In this document: positions 44,935 to 54,571 of the stretch, piece by piece
How the letters are laid out: each line of letters opens with the position of its first letter
How positions within the stretch are numbered: the stretch's first letter is position 1
Assembly: GCA_009667805.1 (NCBI GenBank)
Contig: CM019063.1
Location: 85,649,877-85,713,876, forward strand
From: Leptobrachium leishanense
Taxonomy: Eukaryota; Chordata; Amphibia; Anura; Megophryidae
DNA: 64,000 bases
Direction of reading: 5' to 3'
Notes under the pieces: generated by a model
What the model was told of the DNA's origin: nothing
Seen by the model: the letters and a program-made list of their open reading frames with translations, nothing else
Databases searched by the model: none
Translations under genes and position numbers: made by a program

Positions 44935-47666
44935 GAAGCTGAAAAAGTGTTTTTTTCATTTCTGGCTTTCTTTGAAAACTGCGCCTAAGAGACACAAAGC
45001 GTTTATAGACTTGTTCTCTGTTGTTAGGCAAACGTTGTCTTTGGGGTTTAAAGGGTAGAGGTGCGACCCAACTGTTAGAGTCATCCTTAACTATTCCTTG
45101 TTCCATGATGTCTAAGAACAACCTATCTTCAAAGGATGTAACTACCTGGTAATCTGTTTTAGTGCTGAGAAATACTGAGGACCCTAGGTGACCTTGGTCA
45201 CTGTCACAGTAAGGGTCTACGGTAGATTTGGGCAGATAGGTGTTATGTGGTAGCTCTTTTACAAGGAATCGATTTTGGCATGGTTGAAAAAGGGAGGGGC
45301 GCCTGTTCTCTAGAGTCTTGGTTAACATGCTGCTGACTGAGGTGGGTTTGTGTACGCTTCCCAAACAAACCTCTCCTATAATAACCCATCCTAAATCAAG
45401 TCTTTGGGCGTAGGGAGCATTGTGAGGGCCATTAATCTGATCTCTAATTTTGTGAACTCGTAAGATATCTCTCCCAAGGAGTAGGACTATCTGAGCTTGG
45501 GGGTCTAGTACTGATATAAGGTGAGCTATGCGTTTTAGATGAGAGTGGTGTACTGCAGCATCGGGGGTGGGAATCTCAGCTCTATTATCTGGAATCTGGT
45601 TAGATTCGATTACAGTAGGTAGCAGAAGGCGTGTCTGGCCATCTATAGACTCAACTTGGAAACCTGTAGCTCTTCTCCCCGCCGTCTCGACTGTACCTGC
45701 ACAAGTCTTTATGGAGTAAGGAGAGATAGGGCCTTTAATATTGAAGATGTCAAAGAAGGTGGATCTCGCTAGAGATTGGTTACTTTGGTCATCTAGGATT
45801 GCGTAGGCACATACAGCTTTATCCTTGCAACCTGTTGGGTACACTTTGACTAGACAGATTTTTGAACACGATCTACCGCCTATGACTCCTTTGCAGACTT
45901 CAGTACATTGTGCGGTAACTGCTGGTGTACCTATTTCGGTGTTTATTCCTTCTTCACTATGATCTTGGGTATTGTCGGCTTGAGTTAAAGTACGTGGTGG
46001 TGGCCCAGGGTGTAGGGCTGCGTTATGACTTGTACTGTCACATTCTGTGCATTTTACACTGACCTTACAGTCTCTAGCAAAGTGAGACGTTGAGGAGCAA
46101 CACTTGTAGCAGATATTGTTCTCCCTGAGGAAAGTCTTGCGGTCCTCTATGGGTTTCTCTCTGAAGCCTCTGCATTTCAGAAGAGGATGTGGCTTCCTGT
46201 GTAGGGGACACTGCCGGCTAGGGTCTTTATCTTCCAAGTAGGGAGAGGTTGATGGCCTGTGGAAGGAATCTGTAGAGGAAACATTAGTTTTATGGACTAT
46301 CACTGGCGTTTTATGGTATCTTAGACCGGAAGGAGCAGCATGAGACTGTATAAAATCAAAGCTGGGATCATTCCTAATTCTTGCTTGTTGATTTACAAAG
46401 TCCACAAACACATCAAAGGGAGGAAATGATACCTTGTGCATTTGTTTGTAATTGGAACCATGTGCGACCCACCGCTCCTGGAGGTTGTAGGGGAGCTTTT
46501 GGACTATAGGGTTGACACCTCTTGCTGTGTCAAGGAAAGTAAGTCCAGGCAAATTTCCTTCTGCTTTGGCTACCTGCAGTTCCATGAGCAGGTCACTTAG
46601 TTCTCTAAGTTTCTGATAACCTTTACCAGATATTCTAGGGAAGTCATCAATTCTTTTAAACAGGGCGTTTTCTATTGCCTCTATTGAGCCATAGCACTCT
46701 TCAAGTCTTTCCCAGATCCTTCTAAGGCCTGTCTCTGGGTAGTTTATATTTATTGCTCTTATACGTTTAGCATGTTCTGCGGACTCATTTCCGAGCCAAT
46801 TAACTAGGAGATCTAACTCTTCGCTGTATGACAGGTCTAAGTCTCTGATTACGTTCTGAAAGGTAGACCGCCAGGCTCTGTAGCTTTCTGGGTGATCATT
46901 GAACTTTACAAGTCCTTTGGTGATTAGCTCACGCCGTGAGAGGAACTTTGCAAAGTCCATAGTAGCTTGGCTATTACTAGAATAGGGCTGCAGTGCATTG
47001 TTAGGAGAGTGGAGTGTGTAGCAATACCTTTGAGGAGTCTCTGATTTAGGCCGGTTAACATCATACCGTTTCGGTGTGAAAGACGTCTCTGTGCGCTGGA
47101 ATGGAGGCTGATTTCCTTGTTGCGCAAAGAAGTCGCCACGGGCAGTGTCGCTCTGCTCTGCGTTCTCCTGTCTGAAGCACTGAACTTCAGGGTCGGCTGT
47201 TTGTTGCTTTATTTGCTGCGTTTGGCTTGTCGCTCTGACATCTATTGATTCTTGTGCAGGCTGAAGATTGCTGCTTGATTGGGAGTATTGATAGACGTAC
47301 TCCGCTTTACGTTGTAGCGTGTCCTGGTGATTCTCTCCTGGACCGAGCATGCTGCTGCATCCGCTATGCTTGCTGGTGGGGTGCGTAGCTGCTTCTAGAT
47401 CCTCTGCTTCGGCTATGGCTGCTGCCGCTTCCTTCTCTACTGCCAGCTTCTCTAGGTTGATTTCCAAAAGAGCTCTCTTTGTTGAAAGCGGCTTCTGAAA
47501 GAGCTCTCTCTTTTTTTAGCTGCATCTCCTGCTCTGCAAAGGCGGCACGTGCTTTTGCGGCTTCGGCCTTAGCGCGAGCAATGGCGGTTGCTTCGCTAAC
47601 AGACGATTTGATAGAGTAGCCCGATGGGGACCTTGTCTTGTATGAAGATGCCTGACTTTGTGACAT
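44918..47666 (-). pseudogene. BEL/Pao Gag, nucleocapsid and protease polyprotein
   Basis: Starts at 47666 (MSQSQASSYKTRS). A Lys/Glu/Ala-rich coiled-coil matrix region follows, broken by a small indel near 47478 where the frame passes from the 100-codon to the 849-codon segment. Then come the capsid-like region (ESYRAWRSTFQNVIRDL, LERVW-type blocks), CCHC-like zinc knuckles (CYKCCSSTSHFARDC and CTECDSTSHNAALH), and a retropepsin-like domain in which AILDDQSNQSLA holds the catalytic aspartate in the DDQS form used by BEL/Pao. The start of reverse transcriptase (IVKDDSNSWVAPLPFK) closes the frame before the homopolymer shift at 44950. Confidence 0.88.
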
Positions 47667-47841
47667 GGTTAGACTGTTTAAAGGTTGCAGGTTGTCGTAT
47701 GCTGGTAACCGCGTTGACAGTAGTTGGCCTCTGTACAGTCCGATCTCTCTTCCGCTTCCTATCTGTGCGTTGTTTCACTTTTCGCGCGTCTTCTCTGCGT
47801 GTCGGTTACTTTTCGCGCGTCTTGTATGCTCGTCGTTTTAC

Positions 47842-48445
47842 TGTCCTGTCCCCACTCCACGTACCCCCGGGGTCTATGTGCAGCTTAACAGGCAGGTAAA
47901 CCTCTCCTACGAGTCAATGAACGGGACTGGTTTGCAGTCTGAAGGTTTTATTAACCCGTTGTAGGAATGTGGTAAAACTATAGGAAAACAGAAATATACG
48001 ATATAAAGATACAGAATATATACGTGTTTTACATAGATAATAATACAAGACAGGATGTGTCCATATAAAACATGGGGGTTTTATAACTAGGCCGGACTAA
48101 GATTACATGAAAAGCAGCTGGCTGCAATATAAGGGTCTACAAATTTACAGCACATAAGGTGCTTCTAAAGCTGAGGGAAACTGTAAGGTGACTGGGAGTA
48201 ATTTAGACCATAACCTTACCGACGATGCTTTCAATAGGGGGAGAGATTGTAATGAGGTGTTCCTTCCAGCTCCTGTGGTGAAGGAAATGGTGGCCTCTCT
48301 CCCACAATCCCCTGTAATAGTGAGGGAAGCACATGACTTAGCCTATAGGAATTCTGGGAAGGCTGAATACCAGGGTGCTGTAAAAATAAACAGCCACTAG
48401 ATGGCGTGTCTAAACACATTACATTTCTGCTCTGAAGGCAGCACA
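47842..48445 (-). repeat. 5' LTR of the BEL/Pao element
   Basis: 604 bp, colinear with 42305-42908 at a constant offset of 5,537 bp. It is the upstream LTR because the genes read leftwards. Just inside it, ACTTTTCGCGCGTCT occurs twice (about 47777-47827), a short direct repeat of unknown meaning. Confidence 0.93.
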
Positions 48446-48450
48446 AATAT

Positions 48451-49584
48451 TAATCGTGGATTTTACTGCAGGAAACCCACGGATAATATTAAATTACAGG
48501 GGACTACTTGTGCTCCTTAAATATAATTGAATTACTTATATTCTGAAAGTGGGAGTTGTATCCTTGTATGAGAATTATAGAGATAGGTTCCAACGTCACA
48601 CAAAGGGTTGAGATTAAAATGGTAATTTGACACACCCATTCCTAAATCATTACTGATTTGCATTGCAAGCCTTAGTATTACCAAAATAATAAAGCAGGCA
48701 TTTAATACTTTTGAATACACAGCATTGTTTGACGGTTGGTTGGTTCTGACACTCATAACTCCTTGGTTATCCAGTGCCAGGATAGAGTATTGGCTAATTA
48801 TTGTGACTGTGATTATTAACTGGTTAGCGTGTCTACCCCATTTAGGGCAGTATGACATAGTTGGTGCTAACTTAACCAGAGCTGTTGTAAACTTAACAAC
48901 CCCATAGGATAAAATGGCTCTGGTTAAGTTAGCACCAGCTTTGTAATACAGCCCTTAATCTTTAAAGAGTGACCGGTTGTGGGATCTGTATTGCGATATA
49001 CAGATGTTTACTCACCTCCTCCTGGCTCCCTCGCTGTCCGCCGCAGTGTGATCGCGGTGAGCTGCTTCCTGTAAGGCTCCCTGCGAGTCACACGATGCAG
49101 GGTGGGCGGGATCAGCAGAACACTTAGAAAAAAAAGAATTTTACAGTTTACATTTTGGATTATACAGTGTAATGTTTTTGAACGGCCACTAGGTGGCACT
49201 CCAGGATAAGAAATAGACCATACATCGTCTCACCCTTGTTTGCAGACAGATTTTGTTGTATTTTATTGAATATCATTTATTTGCATTATTTTGGATAATT
49301 ATTTTTGGGATAATAAATTATTATGTCGTGTTTCAAACTTTATCGAATAGTAAATAGTGTATTTACTATTTTTTTTATTATTATTTATTTATTTATAAAG
49401 GATTTTACCAGTAAGGACTCTTGATTGCACGGATTTCAGTGCGTGATTCCTAATTATTACAGGCTAACTATCTACAAAAAGACATTTCCTTTAAAAAAAA
49501 AAAATTGAGGCGCTTTTAGACACGAAATTTTGAAAAAATGGGACTGCCAGGGAGGTTAAATAATGTCATCTTTTCATTTTTCAG
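48451..49584. other. ATG10: Intron before the last visible ATG10 exon
   Basis: Contains the hairpin repeat at 48845-48955 and otherwise AT-rich unique sequence. The last 30 bp (TCATCTTTTCATTTTTCAG) provide the acceptor. Confidence 0.5.
48845..48955. repeat. Hairpin MITE, copy ii
   Basis: 111 bp. Inverted arms GGTGCTAACTTAACCAGAG and CTCTGGTTAAGTTAGCACC are nearly perfect, with a short asymmetric loop. Bordered by TTA at left and right (TTTAGGGC and GCCCTTAA). Same family as 3165-3270 and 59549-59680. Confidence 0.8.
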
Positions 49585-49672
49585 AAATGGAAACTATATC
49601 ACGTCGTGGTTAAGTATAGTAGGCCCAGTGGTCGGATTAACTCTGCCATTAAGCTATGGGAAGGTGATATGA
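49585..49672 (+). CDS. ATG10: ATG10 exon with stop codon
   Basis: The acceptor ends TTTTTCAG at 49584. One base completes the split Arg codon, then 28 codons read NGNYITSWLSIVGPVVGLTL onward to SYGKVI, and TGA at 49670-49672 closes the frame. The NYITSWLS-VGPVVGL-LPLSY block is the conserved C-terminal strand and helix of ATG10. Human ATG10 extends about ten residues past the equivalent of SYGK, from family knowledge, so two readings are open. Either the frog protein ends here after VI, or the exon is spliced at AAG|GTGATA to a further exon. A strong donor-like GTATGT also occurs at 49676, just after the stop. Confidence 0.92.
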
Positions 49673-51353
49673 AAGGTATGTATGTTAAAAAAATTACAGG
49701 AATATGCACATTTTTTGTAAAATTTACCAGTACATTTTAGTTCATCATCTTATGACATAGACGTTTGTACACACTTTTTTGAAGGCATCCTGCTTACACA
49801 GGGGTGTAGAAATTATAAAAAATTCTACTTGTCCAACGGACTAAAGTGGTGTCTGATCAACTTGTTTTATTCCTCAAAAAGGAATACTTGTCCTGATTAA
49901 AAGAAAATCTCTCTATCGTATTACCGTTTCTGCCTTTTGGGGTCACTGTTTGTATTTTTATTGTGCTGCGCTGCAGAATATGTTGGCGCTTTAAAAATGC
50001 AAGCAGAAGCAGTAATCATAATTAGAAATAAATGTCATTTTATGAAGCGCCAACATATGCTGCAGCTCAGTACAATAAAAATACAAGCATAATTTGTATC
50101 CCTAATAAAATTACATTTATTTATATTGAGCTCCAGCATATTTTGGCGCTTTATAAATAAATGTCACTTTATTAGGGCAACCGCTTCTGCTTGTATTTTT
50201 ATTGTACTGCGCTACAGAATAAGTTGGCATTGTGTTTTACATGCCAAGATATTCTGCAGTGCTATAAAATAAATAAAAAAGGCAGAAGCTTAATTTCCGC
50301 ATCCCCTTTTCTATAATATATAGTTGCACTCTCCTGCATCCCCCTCTTACCCAACGATTAACAGTTTTTTTCTTCTTGCCGGGCTGTAGAACTCCCACTG
50401 ACAGACAAAGCAGTTTTAAATTTGCTCGACCAGTAGAGGGAGCTTCTGCGCCTGTGCCGAGCAGGAGGGCCGATTTTTTTTTTCAGGGGCTCACACAGTG
50501 ACCAATCTGAAGCCAGGGGGCGTGGACAAGCAGTTCCTACTCGGACCTGCACTGAAGTCTGTCTGAAGTCTGAATTACTAGCGAGCTGCACCAGCTGTCA
50601 GCCCGGTGGGCTAGAAGCTGATCTTTGCGGCGACTGGAGCTGGTATACGTTACTACTGGCTCCTATCGCTGCAACCATCGGCTTCTAGCCCGCCGGGCTG
50701 ACAGCTGGTCACCACACGCTTGCCCGGCACCAGGAATTTGGTGTCAGGGGTGTCGGGCACTACAAGTTGCCCATCCTTGATACAATAAGTGATACAAAAA
50801 GTGTGGCCATTCACATCACAAGAAAGAAATAGCTTGGTCATTTTGTGATACAATTTGAAGCAAACTGTAGATGTTATAAAATGTATTCATCCGTGAATGG
50901 CATTTGATTACAAAATCTTACTGGCACTGGGCGTGAAACTGGCAGATTTGAGAAAGTCGTTTTTTAAATATACAGCTTATTATTTAAGCTCAATACCATG
51001 ATTATCTTTTTAAAGGGAACCTGCCATTGACAGGTTCACATTCATGGCAAGTGATCACCCATAAGGGGGGTGGATATTGCATTGGTCACGAAAGAAGATC
51101 AATGTGAAATCACATCGTTAGAAATATCACTAACTGAACAGGACTTGTCTGGAGAAGCTCCAGGCACCACCATCTTCCTGCTCTGTGAGTAAGTGGAGCG
51201 CTGTGTAACTAGCCCTCAACAATGAAGTTGACACTTTGTCTAATGTCTTACATCGGTGGAGGATGTTCTTGTAGGATAGCTCGACTCTGTAGCTCTGAGC
51301 TGTCACAATTTTTTTTATAGGGAATTGTTTGTTTGTTCCTTTTTTAATATATA
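49673..51353. other. Downstream sequence, L2 tails and a stem-loop
   Basis: 49960-50260 holds several short L2-like tails in alternating orientation (GTTGGCGCTTTAAAAATG, GAAGCGCCAACATATGC and relatives). No clear poly(A) signal for ATG10 could be assigned; the AATAAA near 50073 lies inside an L2 tail. The rest has no recognised feature other than the stem-loop at 50593-50706. Confidence 0.5.
50593..50706. repeat. 27-bp inverted repeat with 60-bp loop
   Basis: CAGCTGTCAGCCCGGTGGGC (50593 onward) is matched by its complement ending at 50706, with one mismatch seen in 27 bp. GC-rich in an AT-rich neighbourhood. Perhaps the end of an unrecognised element. Confidence 0.65.
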
Positions 51354-51357
51354 CATA

Positions 51358-52484
51358 TGTAGCGATGTGTTTAAAAAGACTGTTCTGCTGCATTTACTTG
51401 CAATGGCCACCAGAGGGAGACAGAGACCATGGAAAGTTATGCTGGACAAACACAAGGCACTAAACTACCTTTTCCATGATGCTTTGCGTAAGGACAGGAA
51501 GTGGGTGTGTAGGAAAGGAAAGGCATCACCAGCCTCGTGGAAAGCATGCTCAGAGTGAGCTGGGAGCTGAAAGGAGAAGGAAGCAGGCCGAGCTGTGGAG
51601 GATCGTGACCAGGCCAGAGCGCAGGGGCTACCTCGCTGGTGCTGGGGATCGGGACAGTGACCCTGCAGAGACCTGTCTATACCCACGCTGCGATCAAGGC
51701 AAGCAGAGGACCCGAGTGAGGAGTACCGCAAGTCCATTGGATGGGAGAGCAGGCGGTAGCTGGACAAGTCCGGGTGGGAGCAAGGAAAGCCAGACAACGG
51801 ATCCAGTAACCAGTATCACAGCCAGGCATTAAGCGGAGAGACGTCCTGGGTCAGCGGAGCCTTGGTGATTGAGCGGATGGGTGAGAGGCCTCCAAGGCCG
51901 GTTTATAAAATCAAGAAAGCACGCTGCTGTTTGTTTCAAAAACCCACAGGGCCCCAACTTGACTAGTCGAAGACATCGTTAGAAGTAATTCACTGGCCAG
52001 TTGAATAGTACCCGGGTACCATATACACACACGTACATACCCTTTACATTCCGGGACTTAACCTGTGCGGGACTCATTTGTTACGAATCGGAACAGGGGT
52101 TAAAGATACGTTCCGAATATATTTTTCTCTTTTCCGCTGCGCGTTTATCGTAATACGAAGAGATTGTATTTTTGGGTTTCGCTACGTGTCTCTGTTTTTC
52201 TGAACTATCGGGAAATTGCATTTCTTTTCTGTTCGGTTGCGAATATTTTATTTTTCCGAAATACGAAGCCTCGTGTTTCGTTTCTTTTCCGCTACGCGTT
52301 TTACCGTGATACGAAAATACTGTAATAATACTTGTGAATACCGTGTCTCAACATCTGCTTATTATTTTAGTAAACTATTTAAATGATAAAAACTCACAAC
52401 TGTGTTGGAGTATATTTATTCCCTAGTGCGGGGAGACTGACCCGTGGTTCATTTTCAGCGGCTCCTCCGGGAGTGAGCGCTACA
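51358..52484. mobile_element. Solo LTR, 1,127 bp
   Basis: Ends TGTAGCGATG and GAGCGCTACA carry a 7-bp inverted repeat (TGTAGCG/CGCTACA), and CATA duplicates on both sides (51354-51357 and 52485-52488). The right half repeats the theme TACGAA/TTTCCGCTACGCGTTT. No coding sequence or partner LTR in the window. The length and ends suit a Gypsy or endogenous-retrovirus LTR; I cannot say which. Confidence 0.75.
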
Positions 52485-52488
52485 CATA

Positions 52489-53384
52489 TATTAGCAAAAA
52501 ATGTTTAACACATACTGTATATAGTGAGTGATTCCCTGTCAGCTGAACCCAATTTGTTTTGGGCATAACAGGTGCACTTTTAGGTGATTTACTGACCATT
52601 ATTTTCTTGCTTTGTTTTTAGTTGGCACTATATTACTACAGTGTATAAAGCAAGAGACATACAGTATGTTTTATAGGTCTATTGAAAATAGCTGTATGTG
52701 TGAGGTCTGCAAACCTATGAATACTCCGTCACAAACCTATTGCAGAAAGATGTTCCATAACATGTGTAATGTGTAACCAGCTTACACCCTCGCTGCCCGT
52801 TCATAATGGACTCTGCATTGTGTTGTGTGTTGTTGTGCATCAAGGATGAGACCGGCAACTGCATCACTGCATACATGCGGTTTTAATCTGGTGGATCTGA
52901 GTAAAAACACATATAAAAACATGGCAATGAGAATATCCTCTGTGACATCCACCTCCTTCCTTTACAGAAGCTCCTCATGCTCTGAACAGAAGCTGGATTT
53001 TATAGTCACATTACAATAAAATAAATATAAACAAAAAGAAAATACATAAATTCAACAAGGAAATACAAATAAAACCTAAAAATGGGAATAAAAAAATCAT
53101 ACCTTAGTAAAAACACCTTTACAAACACGGTAATGAGCATATCCTCTGTGACATCAACCTGCACAGACCAAGCATCGAGTTAACACAGGTTTATCACTTG
53201 TTTTGCTGATATTTTTACAATCAAAGCCCTGTGCTAAACAAAATAGCTGTTATACTCTGTGAAACTATGCAAACAACCCATAAATTATGATTACATGAAT
53301 CTCCTAGAGAAACGAACATGATGTACTACATATATAAAGTTAAAACTCAACAAGAATTTTTTTTTTTACAGAACCTTTAGATGG
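52489..53384. other. Unassigned sequence with a direct repeat
   Basis: 52898-52955 and 53105-53165 are similar (GTAAAAACAC..., ATATCCTCTGTGACATC). The stretch CTTTACAGAAGCTCCTC at about 52957 recurs at 58838 on the other side of the hAT element, so the hAT element inserted within or between copies of an older repeat. Confidence 0.5.
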
Positions 53385-53899
53385 GTTTAGAATAGGGATG
53401 AGCTGTTCGGGTTCGGGGTTCGACCCGAACTTAGCCTGTTCGGGCGGATCGCGAACCCCGAACATTTCCGGGTGTTCGCCGCATGTTCGACCACAATGGA
53501 CCACAATGCATTTTCCCACTGCCTGAAGCTCCTAATTGGCTACAGCCTTGCACCTGACCACAGGTCTGGTGCAAGACTGGTTGAACACTATGCCAATCAC
53601 CGCTCAGAGTCCTGATTGGGCAAATTTTGCCCAATCATGGGCTCACAGAGCTAAGTCCCGCAGCACACTATATAAGGTTTCCAAGCACCGCTTCAGCATG
53701 CATTTGAGAGGAGATTTCATAGGAGATTGTTGTTGTGTGTTGTTACTGCCGGTCTGCCACGCTACTGGGGGGGGTCTGGGGGGGTCTCATTTCGACCAAA
53801 TATCAGGGAATTTAGGTGATGTGTGTCTTGTCACTGTGCCAGCAAGTTTTTTTGGGGTTTACAACTTTATTTAAAACATTTGTGTATTGAGGTGATTTT

Positions 53900-54450
53900 C
53901 TGGGTCTTGTCACACTGTGCCAGCAAGTCTTTTTGGGTCTCATTTATACCAAATATCAGGGAATTTAGGTGATGTGTGTCTTGTCACTGTGCCAGCAAGT
54001 TTTATTGGGGTTTACAACTTTATTTAAAACATTTGTGAATTGAGGTGATTTTCTGGGTCTTGTCACTGTGCCAGCAAATCTTTTTGGGGCTCACTAATTT
54101 CTTTAAAACACTTGGGAATTAAGGTGATCTTCTGTGTCTCGTCACACAGCCAGCAATTTTTTTTGGGGCTCACTAATTTCTTTAAAACACTTGGGAATTA
54201 AGGTGATCTGTGTCTCGTCATACAAAAAGTACCACGCTGTATTTTGGGGCTCACTAATTTCTTTAAAACACTTGGGAATTAAGGTGATTTGTGTCTCGTC
54301 ATACAAAAAGTACCACGCTGTATTTTGGGGCTCACTAATTTCTTTAAAACACTTGGAATTAAGGTGATCTGTGTCTCGTCATACAAAAAGTACCACGCTG
54401 TATTTTGGGGCTCACTAATTTATTTAAAACATTTGTGAATTAAGGTGATC
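53900..54450. repeat. 5' subterminal tandem repeats of the hAT element
   Basis: Units of about 81-84 bp with GGGGCTCACTAATTTCTTTA, TTGGGAATTAAGGTGATCTG and CGTCATACAAAAAGTACC. The last three or four are almost identical, so they arose by recent duplication. Confidence 0.85.
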
Positions 54451-54571
54451 TGTCTCTTGTCACTGGCTGCCAGCTATCAGTGTGTCTCACTGAGTTATAC
54501 CAGAGTTATTTAAATCTTTATACCAGAGTTGAATCAGAGTTCTGTATATATTAATCTATATATCACTCACC

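Larger units (their letters stand above)
42305..48445 (-). mobile_element. BEL/Pao LTR retrotransposon, integrase-deleted, young
   Basis: A 6,141-bp element read on the minus strand, flanked by the 5-bp duplication AATAT (42300-42304 and 48446-48450). Two 604-bp LTRs differ at three positions with no indel. Gag, protease, reverse transcriptase and RNase H are recognisable; integrase is cut short after its first zinc-binding histidines. A purine-rich tract (AGGCGGGGAG on the minus strand, 42909-42918) abuts the 3' LTR as expected for plus-strand priming. I could not identify the primer binding site next to the 5' LTR. Orientation is antisense to ATG10. Confidence 0.93.
35468..49584 (+). other. 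ATG10: ATG10 intron of 14,117 bp
   Basis: Bounded by GTAAGG at 35468 and an acceptor ending TTTTTCAG at 49584. Almost half of it is one BEL/Pao retrotransposon in antisense orientation to ATG10, and most of the remainder is older repeats. Confidence 0.9.

Noticed and set aside
51476..51832. 118-codon frame as a viral or host gene
   Set aside because: It lies entirely inside a solo LTR with clear ends and a CATA duplication, and has no recognisable domain.
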